From Solimicrobium silvestre (GTDB lineage: Bacteria > Pseudomonadota > Gammaproteobacteria > Burkholderiales > Burkholderiaceae_D): DNA of 64,000 nucleotides. The notes beneath the pieces are model-generated. The model did not search any database. It worked only from the letters and a program-made list of their open reading frames with translations, and was not told where the DNA came from. The stretch spans positions 104,121 to 168,120 of the forward strand of contig NZ_PUGF01000011.1 in assembly GCF_002976435.1 (NCBI RefSeq). Direction: 5' to 3'. Made by a program: the position numbers and the translations under genes. Shown one piece after another: positions 8,073 to 17,227 of this stretch; positions within the stretch are counted from its first letter, which is position 1, and each line of letters begins with the position of its first letter.

Positions 8073-11000
8073 ATGACGACACCGCAATTTATACATCTCC
8101 GCCTGCATTCCGAGTACTCCATTGTTGATGGATTAGTACGCATCGATGATGCCATTCAGGCCGCAGTAAAAGACCAACAACCCGCCCTGGCGATCACCGA
8201 CCTGAGTAATTTATTTGGGATGGTGAAGTTTTACAAAGACGCTCGCGGTAAAGGATTAAAACCCATTGCCGGTTGTGATATTTGGATCACTAATGATGGG
8301 CAGCGCGACAAGCCGAGCCGCTTGCTATTGCTGGTTAAAAATCACACCGGTTATTTGCAGCTATGCGAATTACTCAGTCAGGCATGGATATCTAACCAGC
8401 ACTTGGGGCGCGCCGAAATCCGCGCCGAATGGCTGGCAGCTTTGCCGCCCGGCGGATTGATTGTTTTATCCGGCGCGCATTTTGGCGACATCGGCATTGC
8501 GCTGGAAAACGGCAATCTGGATGCGGCACGCCGCTGCGCACAGCATTGGGCGAGCGTTTTCCCTGATCATTTTTATATTGAAATTCAGCGAGCAAATCAA
8601 CCGAATATGGCGGCGCAAGTGCGTCAGTCGGTGGCGTTAGCGGCTGAGTTGGGTTTGCCTGTGGCGGCCACCCATCCGGTGCAATTTATTGATGCCAGTG
8701 AATTTACCGCGCATGAAGCGCGTACCTGTATTGCCGAAGGCGAAATCTTAGCCAATGGGCGTCGGGTAAGACGCTTCAATGAAGATCAGTATTTTAAAAC
8801 TCAGGCAGAAATGCAGGAGCTGTTTGCTGATTTGCCGGGTGCCCTGGCAAACTCGGTTGAAATCGCCAAACGCTGTAATTTAGTGCTGGAATTAGGCAAG
8901 CCCAAATTACCGTTATTCCCAACACCGGAAGGCGTTACGCTCGATGAGTTTTTAGTCTCTGAAGCGCAAACAGGTTTGCAGCAACGCATGCTGCTGCTCT
9001 ATCCCGATCCGGTCGAGCGTGAAAAGCAGCAAGAAAAATATGCATCCCGTTTAAAGTTTGAAACCGACACCATTATTAAAATGGGCTTCCCGGGTTACTT
9101 TTTGATCGTGGCAGAATTTATTTTATGGGCCAAAAATAATGGCGTACCAGTTGGCCCCGGCCGTGGTTCTGGTGCGGGTTCGCTGGTCGCGTATTCCTTA
9201 AAAATTACCGATCTTGATCCGCTTGCTTACAATTTACTTTTTGAGCGTTTCTTAAATCCTGACCGGGTTTCCATGCCCGATTTCGATATTGATTTCTGTC
9301 AGGAAGGGCGCGACCGGGTTATTCAGCACGTCAAAGATTTATACGGCAAAGAAGCCGTTTCGCAGATTGCGACGTTCGGTACCATGGCCGCCAAAGGCGC
9401 GATTCGTGACGTAGGCCGGGTGCTTGATTTTGGCTATAACTTTTGCGACGGAATTTCTAAATTAATCCCGTTCAGGCCAGGTAAACAGGTCACGATTGCC
9501 GAGGCGATTAAAGAAGAACCACAGTTGGCCGAGCGGCAGGAAAACGAAGACGATGTAAGACGACTCCTCGATTTAGCGCAACAAGTAGAAGGCATTACCC
9601 GCAACATCGGTATGCATGCCGGTGGTGTGTTGATTGCACCAGGCAAGCTCACCGATTTTTGCCCGCTGTACACCCAGGGTGGCGACGCGGGCGTAGTTTC
9701 CCAATACGATAAAGACGACGTGGAAGCCGTTGGCTTGGTGAAATTCGATTTCTTGGGTTTGACCACGCTCACCATTCTTGATTGGGCAGTACGTTACATC
9801 AAGATGCTTGATCCGGCGCTGGCTGGCTTTAATTTAGAGACCTTACCGCTCAACGACAAAGCTTCTTACACCTTACTCAGTAAAGCTAAAACCGTAGCCG
9901 TATTTCAGCTGGAAAGCCGCGGCATGCAAGGCATGCTGAAAGATGCACGGCCAGATCGTTTTGAAGACATTATTGCGCTGGTAGCGTTGTATCGTCCGGG
10001 TCCGATGGATTTGATTCCTGACTTCTGCAAACGTAAGCACGGTGAACGGTTTGATTATCCGGATCCGCGTACCGAAGGCATTTTGTCTGAAACTTACGGC
10101 ATCATGGTGTATCAAGAGCAGGTTATGCAAATGGCGCAGGTGGTCGGTGGCTACTCACTAGGCGGCGCGGATTTGCTACGCCGTGCTATGGGTAAGAAAA
10201 AAGCCGAAGAGATGGCCGAGCATCGCCAAATTTTCCGTAACGGTGCTGCTAAAGATGGTTTGACCGAGCAAAAAGCCGACGAAATTTTTGATTTGATGGA
10301 AAAATTCGCCGGCTACGGTTTTAATAAATCGCACGCCGCCGCTTACGCTTTACTGGCTTATCACACCGCGTATTTAAAGGCGCATCATCCCGCCGCGTTT
10401 ATGGCAGCCAACTTGTCATTGGCAATGGATGACACCGACAAAATTAAAATTTTGGTAGAAGATGCGATCGACGTGTGTGGCTTAACTTTGCTGCCGCCGG
10501 ATGTGAATTATTCTGACTACCGGTTTACTCCGGTAGGGCATCCAGCTGGTCCATCTAAACCCGCCACGCAAATCCGTTATGGATTAGGTGCGGTAAAAGG
10601 TTCGGGACAAAATGCGATTGAAAACATTGTAGCGGCACGTAAAGATGGGCCGTTTGTTGATTTGTTTGACTTTACCAAGCGCGTTGATAAACGTCAGGTT
10701 AACCGCCGCACGATTGAATCGTTAATTCGCGCTGGTGCCTTTGATGGCTTTAGCGTAGATCGTGGCGTGTTATTAGCCAGTGTCGGCTTGGCGATAGAGT
10801 GCGCCGAGCAAGCGGAAGCCGCACGGCATCAGGTTAGTTTGTTTGATGACGATGCTGCCATGTCAGGTTCACCCGATTATGTAAAAGCTGCCGTTTGGAG
10901 CGAAAAGAGAAAACTCTCGGAAGAAAAACTGGCGCTAGGTTTTTATTTATCAGGCCATTTGTTTTCTATCTACGCTCCGGAAGTGCGTAAATTTATTCGT

Positions 11001-11528
11001 ACTCCTTTATCTAAATTAGAAACCTCGCGTGACAACCGTTTAATGGCCGGTATCATTTCTGCCATGCGCACCCAAATGACGCAACGCGGCAAGATTTTAA
11101 TCGTGACCCTGGATGACAGCACCGGCACACAAGATGTCACGATTTATTCCGAGCTGTATGACGAATTCAAACACTTCTTTAAAGAAGATGAATTTTTAGC
11201 GGTGAGTGGGCGTGTATCGGAAGACCGGTTTTCTGGCGGTTTGCGGGTAACGGCTGAAAAGGTGTTGGATATTGCGCAGGCACGGATTCAGTTTGCACAA
11301 GGCTTGCGCATTGAAATTAATAACACCATGGATGTAAAACAATTACAAAGTACCTTGGATCCGCATTTAAATGCGCAAGGTTGTCCGATATTGGTTCAGT
11401 ACCAAGGCGAAAAGGCTTCAGTTGAATTACGTTTTTCTGACGACTGGCGTGTTAATCCTGACGATGAGTTGCAACAAAAATTAGTCGGTTTGTTATCGCC
11501 AGAAAAAGTGGCGATTGTGTACGGCTAG
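8073..11528 (+). CDS. dnaE: DNA polymerase III alpha subunit
   Basis: The 1151-residue replicative polymerase subunit is close to the usual length of about 1160. Order seen: N-terminal PHP domain beginning HLRLHSEYS (about 8-280), the C-family catalytic core with PDFDIDF (about residue 402, two catalytic aspartates) and the third aspartate in VKFDFLG, the internal clamp-binding motif QVSLFDD at about residue 919, an OB-fold (about 1000-1080) and a C-terminal tau-binding region. It synthesises both strands at the replication fork as part of the Pol III core. The start is ATG at 8073, lacking a ribosome-binding site. The LPS-related exporter gene follows 77 bp downstream. Confidence 0.97.
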   Translation: MTTPQFIHLRLHSEYSIVDGLVRIDDAIQAAVKDQQPALAITDLSNLFGMVKFYKDARGKGLKPIAGCDIWITNDGQRDKPSRLLLLVKNHTGYLQLCELLSQAWISNQHLGRAEIRAEWLAALPPGGLIVLSGAHFGDIGIALENGNLDAARRCAQHWASVFPDHFYIEIQRANQPNMAAQVRQSVALAAELGLPVAATHPVQFIDASEFTAHEARTCIAEGEILANGRRVRRFNEDQYFKTQAEMQELFADLPGALANSVEIAKRCNLVLELGKPKLPLFPTPEGVTLDEFLVSEAQTGLQQRMLLLYPDPVEREKQQEKYASRLKFETDTIIKMGFPGYFLIVAEFILWAKNNGVPVGPGRGSGAGSLVAYSLKITDLDPLAYNLLFERFLNPDRVSMPDFDIDFCQEGRDRVIQHVKDLYGKEAVSQIATFGTMAAKGAIRDVGRVLDFGYNFCDGISKLIPFRPGKQVTIAEAIKEEPQLAERQENEDDVRRLLDLAQQVEGITRNIGMHAGGVLIAPGKLTDFCPLYTQGGDAGVVSQYDKDDVEAVGLVKFDFLGLTTLTILDWAVRYIKMLDPALAGFNLETLPLNDKASYTLLSKAKTVAVFQLESRGMQGMLKDARPDRFEDIIALVALYRPGPMDLIPDFCKRKHGERFDYPDPRTEGILSETYGIMVYQEQVMQMAQVVGGYSLGGADLLRRAMGKKKAEEMAEHRQIFRNGAAKDGLTEQKADEIFDLMEKFAGYGFNKSHAAAYALLAYHTAYLKAHHPAAFMAANLSLAMDDTDKIKILVEDAIDVCGLTLLPPDVNYSDYRFTPVGHPAGPSKPATQIRYGLGAVKGSGQNAIENIVAARKDGPFVDLFDFTKRVDKRQVNRRTIESLIRAGAFDGFSVDRGVLLASVGLAIECAEQAEAARHQVSLFDDDAAMSGSPDYVKAAVWSEKRKLSEEKLALGFYLSGHLFSIYAPEVRKFIRTPLSKLETSRDNRLMAGIISAMRTQMTQRGKILIVTLDDSTGTQDVTIYSELYDEFKHFFKEDEFLAVSGRVSEDRFSGGLRVTAEKVLDIAQARIQFAQGLRIEINNTMDVKQLQSTLDPHLNAQGCPILVQYQGEKASVELRFSDDWRVNPDDELQQKLVGLLSPEKVAIVYG

Positions 11529-11605
11529 TTTGGCCCCTTCCGCTTGAATTTCCGTGTTGCATCACAATTATAAGAACCAGAATAATACGAAAGAACATAA
11601 ATGCT

Positions 11606-13360
11606 ATGAACATAAATCCTTACTACACCCGACTTGCGAATGCCGTTAAGCCGTATAAAAAACGGATCGGTTTGGCGTTGCTGGGAATGATAGGTGCTGC
11701 ATGTACCGAGCCAATTTTTCCGTATATTTTAAAAGTATTAACCGACAATGGTTTTTCTGAGGAGAGATCAATGCCAATCTGGCAGGTGCCTATCGCGCTA
11801 GTCGGGATTTTCTTATTTCGCGGCATGTTTACTTTTTGCACTCAATATTACATGGCTTGGGTCGCCAATAAACTGTTGAGCGATCTACGTGACGCCATGT
11901 TCAAGCGTACCTTGAATGTCTCCATCGCCTATTATTTAAATGAATCCAGCGGTCGCTTAATCAACACCATCATGAGCGAAGTACAGCAAGTGGTCGAGAT
12001 GGTGAAAGTATCGATTAATACCTTAATCCGTGATTCGATTACTGTGATTGTGCTGATGGTGTTCTTGATATACCAAAACTGGCAATTGACGCTGGTGGCT
12101 TTGTTGATTATTCCATCGATGGCCTATGTGGTACGCATCACCAGTAAGCGGTTACGGCACTTGAATCAACATCAACAGAATTTAAATAGCGAACTGACTC
12201 AAGTGGTGGAAGAAGCTACCCGTGCCAGTCAGGTGATTCGAATTTTTGGCGGACAAAAATATGAACACAGGCGCTTTCGTTTTAAGAGTGAAAAATTACG
12301 CGGCTATGCCCAGCGCGTCACTGTAGTCTCGGGCTCTACTACACCACTTACTCAAATGGTGGCGGCGTTGGCGGTGTCGATTGTGATCGTGGTCGCCATG
12401 CGTCCATCGTTATTGCCGTTTCATAGCCACCAATTTACCTCCGGTGATTTTGTTCAGTATATTACCGCCATGCTGTTGTTATTGGCACCGCTAAAACGTC
12501 TGTCTGATTTAAATGGCCCACTGCAGCGCGGTTTGATTGCATCTGAATCGGTATTCAATTTAATTGATACGCCAATTGAGCCCGAGGGTGGTATTGATCT
12601 TGATGGTCGTGCTAAAGGCAATTTGGAATTCGTTAATACTGAATTTAGTTATGCAGGTCAGGAACAACGCGCCCTGAAGGGGATTAACCTTCGCGTGAAT
12701 GCCGGTGAAACTGTGGCGCTGGTTGGAATGTCGGGCGGTGGAAAAACTTCGCTGGTGAATTTAGTGCCGCGTTTTTACACCCCAACTGCCGGCTCAATTA
12801 AATTGGACGGTCATGATCTGGCCGATATTTCCCTCACCAGTCTGCGCAGCCAGATTGCCATGGTTGGTCAAAATGTGGTGTTGTTTGACGACACGATTGC
12901 CGCGAATATTGCCTATGGCGATGAGAATCCGGACCAAGCGCGGATTGAAGCCGCTGTAAAGGCTGCACATTTGACAGACGTTATTGAGAACCTGCCGCTA
13001 GGTTTGCAAACTGAAATTGGTGACAACGGTACACGTTTATCCGGCGGCCAGCGGCAACGTTTAGCGATTGCCCGCGCCATCTATAAAAACGCTCCGATTT
13101 TGATTTTAGATGAAGCAACTTCAGCGCTCGATTCTGAATCGGAACGTGCTGTGCAAGCAGCATTAGACAGCTTGATCCAAGGCCGCACGACTTTGGTCAT
13201 TGCGCATCGACTTTCCACTATTGAACGTGCTGATCGGATCGTCGTGTTGACCGGCGGTGAAATTACCGAAATTGGTACGCACACTGAGTTGCTACAAAAA
13301 AATGGCACATATGCGCATTTGCATCAGCTGCAATTTACTAAAGAATTGGAAGTTGAATAG
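11606..13360 (+). CDS. msbA: Lipid A / LPS-core flippase, ABC transporter MsbA
   Basis: A 584-residue fused half-transporter. The N-terminal transmembrane domain (about residues 20-320, six hydrophobic segments) precedes an ATPase domain with Walker A GMSGGGKTS (about 374-382), signature LSGGQRQR (about 477) and Walker B ILILDEATSALD (about 499-510). Members flip lipid A-core across the inner membrane, driven by ATP. The nearby LPS glycosyltransferase and ligase genes (14-18 kb) support an envelope role. The acetyltransferase gene starts 9 bp downstream and is probably cotranscribed. Another multidrug half-transporter is possible but less likely. Confidence 0.85.
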   Translation: MNINPYYTRLANAVKPYKKRIGLALLGMIGAACTEPIFPYILKVLTDNGFSEERSMPIWQVPIALVGIFLFRGMFTFCTQYYMAWVANKLLSDLRDAMFKRTLNVSIAYYLNESSGRLINTIMSEVQQVVEMVKVSINTLIRDSITVIVLMVFLIYQNWQLTLVALLIIPSMAYVVRITSKRLRHLNQHQQNLNSELTQVVEEATRASQVIRIFGGQKYEHRRFRFKSEKLRGYAQRVTVVSGSTTPLTQMVAALAVSIVIVVAMRPSLLPFHSHQFTSGDFVQYITAMLLLLAPLKRLSDLNGPLQRGLIASESVFNLIDTPIEPEGGIDLDGRAKGNLEFVNTEFSYAGQEQRALKGINLRVNAGETVALVGMSGGGKTSLVNLVPRFYTPTAGSIKLDGHDLADISLTSLRSQIAMVGQNVVLFDDTIAANIAYGDENPDQARIEAAVKAAHLTDVIENLPLGLQTEIGDNGTRLSGGQRQRLAIARAIYKNAPILILDEATSALDSESERAVQAALDSLIQGRTTLVIAHRLSTIERADRIVVLTGGEITEIGTHTELLQKNGTYAHLHQLQFTKELEVE

Positions 13361-13369
13361 GCGCATGCA

Positions 13370-13966
13370 ATGAATTTTTTATCCTGCAGAAAACATATTA
13401 TTTCGGATAGGTTGGTTTTATTTCGGCCCACTGAGGATGATCTTTCTGCAATTTATGAAATTCATGCCGATCCCGCGACGAATCTCTTTAATCCTAAAGG
13501 CCCAATGCAAAGTATTAGCACAGCGGTTGAGTTGTTAGCCCATTGGCAGTCGGAATGGGATGATAAAGGCTGGGGTTATTGGTCAATTGCTTTGCGTAGT
13601 GAACCTGAACGTATTATTGGATTTGGGGGCGTTTCCAATCGACCGAGGTTTGGCGGTAGCGCCTTGGTTCAACGGTTGAATAGTCAGAATGCGGCGAATC
13701 TTTATTTCCGTTTTCGACCAGATACTTGGGGGTTAGGTTACGCTAATGAAATGGCGCAACAAGCACTCAGGTTGGCATTTGATGAAGCTGGTCTTGACTG
13801 TGTGTTTGGGATTGCGCGCGAATCAAATGTGGCTTCACGGCGTGTACTTGAGCGACTTGGACTTAACTTTGTTGAGCTGTCCGAGGATGAGTCTGGAGTT
13901 GATTCAAACGCCGTTTATTCTATCGATGCGCGGACCTTCTCGACGCGGCTCGGTAGATTGGGTTGA
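13370..13966 (+). CDS. GNAT family N-acetyltransferase (RimJ/RimL-like)
   Basis: The 198-residue protein matches the Acetyltransf_3 type of GNAT fold: an N-terminal LVLFRPTEDD segment, a central WGYWSIALR strand, an acetyl-CoA loop around DTWGLGYANEMAQQAL and the C-terminal ESNVASRRVLERLGL helix. Such enzymes acetylate protein N-termini or small molecules; the target is unknown. It lies 9 bp after msbA, so it is likely the second gene of that unit. Its stop codon lies inside a strong stem-loop. Confidence 0.85.
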   Translation: MNFLSCRKHIISDRLVLFRPTEDDLSAIYEIHADPATNLFNPKGPMQSISTAVELLAHWQSEWDDKGWGYWSIALRSEPERIIGFGGVSNRPRFGGSALVQRLNSQNAANLYFRFRPDTWGLGYANEMAQQALRLAFDEAGLDCVFGIARESNVASRRVLERLGLNFVELSEDESGVDSNAVYSIDARTFSTRLGRLG

Positions 13967-13985
13967 TCAAACATCAACCCAATCT
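13955..13985. terminator. Stem-loop between convergent genes
   Basis: A perfect 13-bp stem (13955-13967 with 13973-13985) and a 5-nt loop overlap the stop codon of the acetyltransferase gene and sit 8 bp from the end of the leftward GT9 gene. No U-tract follows on either strand, so it is better described as a 3'-end hairpin than a canonical intrinsic terminator. Confidence 0.55.
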
Positions 13986-13993
13986 CGGTCTGC

Positions 13994-15112
13994 TTAAGGC
14001 AATGCCGCCACTACTTGATCAACCGTAATTTCATCTATCCACGCTTTGCGGTGCGACACTTTGACGATGGTGGTGATTTCGGCGTTAATCGGCGTCCATT
14101 CTGGGCTGGTTTGCCGCATTAATGCAATCACCGGAACATGTACCGCGTTAGCCAAATGCATGACGGCGGTTTCTACTGAAATAATCAAATTACACAAACT
14201 CAAAATAGCCGGTAACTGGAAAAAATTCTGTTCCGCGCTAAACAAATGAACCTGTCCAAGTTGGCAGTTGGCATATAACAGTTTTGCTTCTGCCATACGC
14301 TCTGGCACCACGTTGATGATGAAATTGGTATTGCTCCACGCGGCGTGCTTTTTCATTTCTGTTGCAAGTTCAAACACGCGTTCCAGAGGCCAGCTTCTGT
14401 CTAATGATTTGGAAAAGCCATTCAGAAAAACGACTTTTGCGCCATTGTTAAAACCCCAGTCGCTGAATTGCTGCTGAGCGTAGTCATGCCATTTTGCTGG
14501 AATGTCGACAAACGGAAATCGCTGGGCTTCAGTGGTAGTAAGGTTAAATAATTGATTAAACCATCCTGCGTAAATGCTGCTGATATGTGCAATGTTGAGG
14601 TCGCCAGCTTGATGTTGTTTGGTGATCTGATAAGCCGGGATGTGTGCATTCAGCTTGCGATAAATTAAGTGTTTGCGAATATCAAAAAACCGCACGCGTT
14701 TTTTTTGCCCAACGATAAAGCCTCGTGGACTTAGTTTGCGCGCCAAGTTGACATAGCGATGCCGATGATGAACGGCAAAGGAAACGACGATAGGGTAGTT
14801 TTCTGTTCGCGCTTCTTGGATCGATTTTTTGAATAATGTCGGACTATACGTTTCGCTATAAATCTTGTCGAACATCGGGCAAGAATTGACCCAGTCGTAG
14901 AGTGAATATTTTTTTAAATGATCCCATTGCGTTGCGTCGGGAGTGCGGCGTAATTCATCCACCCAAAGATGCATTTTAATATGCGGATAAGCTTCAGAAA
15001 ACGCCCGGAAACAATTCTGCATATAGGTAAAATCACCCAGCGCAAGATGGGCAACGAATAATATTTTGTCGGTTTTTTGAAGTAACTCAGCTGGTACTAA
15101 TTGTGTAGTCAT
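13994..15112 (-). CDS. Glycosyltransferase family 9 (heptosyltransferase-like), LPS core
   Basis: The 372-residue protein begins with the GT9-type sugar-binding N-terminus (KILFVAHLALGDFTY) and has the conserved C-terminal donor-binding region (LIISVETAVMHLANAV, then PVIALMRQTSPEWTP). GT9 enzymes add heptose or related sugars to the LPS inner core on the cytoplasmic face of the inner membrane. It is clearly paralogous to the gene at 16106-17227, with the same length and near-identical C-terminal motif. It is the last gene of a leftward four-gene LPS cluster, 19 bp after the GT8 gene. The acceptor is unknown. Confidence 0.85.
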   Translation of the reverse strand: MTTQLVPAELLQKTDKILFVAHLALGDFTYMQNCFRAFSEAYPHIKMHLWVDELRRTPDATQWDHLKKYSLYDWVNSCPMFDKIYSETYSPTLFKKSIQEARTENYPIVVSFAVHHRHRYVNLARKLSPRGFIVGQKKRVRFFDIRKHLIYRKLNAHIPAYQITKQHQAGDLNIAHISSIYAGWFNQLFNLTTTEAQRFPFVDIPAKWHDYAQQQFSDWGFNNGAKVVFLNGFSKSLDRSWPLERVFELATEMKKHAAWSNTNFIINVVPERMAEAKLLYANCQLGQVHLFSAEQNFFQLPAILSLCNLIISVETAVMHLANAVHVPVIALMRQTSPEWTPINAEITTIVKVSHRKAWIDEITVDQVVAALP

Positions 15113-15131
15113 AATTTTTAAAATGAAGCAG

Positions 15132-16109
15132 TTAGCGTGGGCGTGCCAGTAGGTATTTCCAAAACCATTTAATGCTTGCGCCGAGTTGTTTGCGCTTCAG
15201 TAAAAAACGTGAATGCATGCGCATTTCTTTGTAGTTTTGCGGCTGTTGGTCCATCGGCATATCGGCCCAAGGCGACATGCCGTGGTACTTGGCAAAGATC
15301 GCTCGGGAGTCGTGCAAACACCAGTCGGCCCATGGTTTTACCGCGCCGGCAAAATGGATAAATACCGCATCGCCGACATCGTACATTGCGCGCCTGTCGT
15401 TTTCTAAGTCACCGATCAAGCCATATAAATAATTCCAGCGTTTGGCGATGTAAGTTGCTTTACCATCCAAGGCAATATTTAATGCATCCTGGTCGGGGAA
15501 GCGGAAATCATTGCCGCCTTTTAGCATGGCTTCTATTGTTGCTTCAGTGATGCGATGTGCGCGCCACTGCTTGATATTCATGTACAGCACGCCGGAATTG
15601 AAGTACTTTACTTGCGATAATTTTAATGCGGCGGCGCGGCGCACGGTAGTGGCTTCGGCATCCGGCACTACGTAGGCAATCTGCTCATCCATCGGCAATG
15701 CCATTAACTCATCGAGTTTACCTACACATAGAATATCCGCATCAAGGTACAGTACTTTGTCGGTATATTCTTGCAGCACATCCGGAATTGCCAGGCGGGT
15801 GAAGATGGCTGGCGAATAATAGGTGGATGCTATGAAATGTGAAAACTGGCTGAAAAGGTCGGGGGATACGATATGAATATGGGTTTTAACCGGATACTCA
15901 GCTTCGAGCTTTAACAACCGCGCACGGTGCGCATCTGCTACAGCAAACGCCAGCACATGAAAAGTAAAATGCACGCCGGGATTGTTGACGATGATCGACA
16001 AAATGGTGGCACCCATGGCGCGAAAATAATGGTTATCAACGCAAAAGGCGATATGGAATGACGACTGCTCGGCTTGAGTAACGGTATTCGTGGGGGGCAT
16101 GGGATTCAT
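15132..16109 (-). CDS. Glycosyltransferase family 8, LPS galactosyl/glucosyltransferase-like
   Basis: A 325-residue GT8 enzyme: N-terminal IAFCVDNHYFRAMGATILS, the metal-binding DxD motif in VLYLDADILC (about residue 118-127), a second conserved KYFNSGVLYMNI block and a C-terminal IHFAGAVKPW motif. The RfaI/RfaJ group transfers galactose or glucose from UDP-sugars to the LPS outer core. The ATG overlaps the stop of the upstream GT9 gene by 4 bp, indicating translational coupling. The specific sugar cannot be inferred. Confidence 0.88.
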   Translation of the reverse strand: MNPMPPTNTVTQAEQSSFHIAFCVDNHYFRAMGATILSIIVNNPGVHFTFHVLAFAVADAHRARLLKLEAEYPVKTHIHIVSPDLFSQFSHFIASTYYSPAIFTRLAIPDVLQEYTDKVLYLDADILCVGKLDELMALPMDEQIAYVVPDAEATTVRRAAALKLSQVKYFNSGVLYMNIKQWRAHRITEATIEAMLKGGNDFRFPDQDALNIALDGKATYIAKRWNYLYGLIGDLENDRRAMYDVGDAVFIHFAGAVKPWADWCLHDSRAIFAKYHGMSPWADMPMDQQPQNYKEMRMHSRFLLKRKQLGASIKWFWKYLLARPR

Positions 16110-17227
16110 TGTGTGATGGCCTTTATTATTTCTTCAACCGGAATCGCATTCACCCATTCCCGACGTCGGCGGGTGGTGATAACGGTGCTGTTGTTACTAT
16201 CAAGCGGAACCCACTCCGGATTTTTTTGACGCATCAAGGCAATTACTGGGACATGCACGGCATTCGCCAAATGCATCACAGCTGTTTCAACCGAGATGAT
16301 TAAGTCACAGCGCTGCAAAATAGCCGGCAACTGAAAGAAATTTTGTTCGGCGCTAAATAAATGCGTGTCGGTTAAGTGATAGCTGGCTAGCACAGTTCTC
16401 GCGTTGTCGATTTCTTGAGGAACGGCATTCACGATAAAAACGCTGTCACGCCATGCCGGTAAGGCGCGCATGCTGACGATGAGTTCAGCCACGCTAGCCA
16501 GCGGCCAGCAACGTTTTTTAGTCTTGGCGTAGGAATTGATAAACACCACTTGTTGGCCAGTGTTGGTTGCCTCTTCTGTTACGCCCCATTCTTGTAACTG
16601 CTGCTTTGCATAGTCTGTCCACTGAGTTGGAATGGAGACAAAAGGGAAGCGTTGTTGCGTAGTTACCTGCAAGCCGCAAAGTTGCTTAAACCAGTCGGCA
16701 TATACCTCGGTGATGTGGTGCCCGCTGCTTGGCCTGACGAACGGCGCAAAGCTGGCATCTAGTTTGGCATAGGCTGAGTTATCCCAAGGTGCAAACCAAC
16801 GCGCTTTACCCTTCATGCCGATGATCAATGCATTTGGCCCCCCAACTTCACGTGCTAGCTTGGCGTATTTATGTGGACGCAAAGTCGCTAACGAAACAAC
16901 GAGTGGGTAATTTTCTTGCTGTGCTTCGTGAATCGATTCTTGTAATAATGCCGGGCTATATGTACGGCGATAAACTTTATGAAAAAAAGAACAATTTTCA
17001 GTCCAGTCATACAGTGAGTAATTTTTAAGAAAGCCCCACTGACTTGAATCAGAAGTGCATCGCACTTCATCTATCCAGAGGTCTACCTTAAGTTGTGGAT
17101 GTGCCTCGGCAAATGCTTTAAAAAAGTTTTGCAAATAAGTAAAATCACCGATCGCAAGATGCGCAATAAAAAGGATTTTCTTCGCTTTTGCCAGTGTTTC
17201 TGAGGGGATTAAATGCATAGATGTCAC
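16106..17227 (-). CDS. Glycosyltransferase family 9 (heptosyltransferase-like), LPS core
   Basis: A 373-residue GT9 protein, a paralogue of the gene at 13994-15112. It shares ILFIAHLAIGDFTY at the N-terminus, the NYSLYDW and YSPALL blocks, and the C-terminal LFSAEQNFFQLPAIL / SVETAVMHLANAV segment. The start overlaps the O-antigen ligase stop by 4 bp and its own stop overlaps the GT8 start by 4 bp, so it is embedded in one operon. Two GT9 genes flanking a GT8 suggest duplication and then specialisation for different positions in the core (inference). Confidence 0.85.
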   Translation of the reverse strand: MTSMHLIPSETLAKAKKILFIAHLAIGDFTYLQNFFKAFAEAHPQLKVDLWIDEVRCTSDSSQWGFLKNYSLYDWTENCSFFHKVYRRTYSPALLQESIHEAQQENYPLVVSLATLRPHKYAKLAREVGGPNALIIGMKGKARWFAPWDNSAYAKLDASFAPFVRPSSGHHITEVYADWFKQLCGLQVTTQQRFPFVSIPTQWTDYAKQQLQEWGVTEEATNTGQQVVFINSYAKTKKRCWPLASVAELIVSMRALPAWRDSVFIVNAVPQEIDNARTVLASYHLTDTHLFSAEQNFFQLPAILQRCDLIISVETAVMHLANAVHVPVIALMRQKNPEWVPLDSNNSTVITTRRRREWVNAIPVEEIIKAITQ

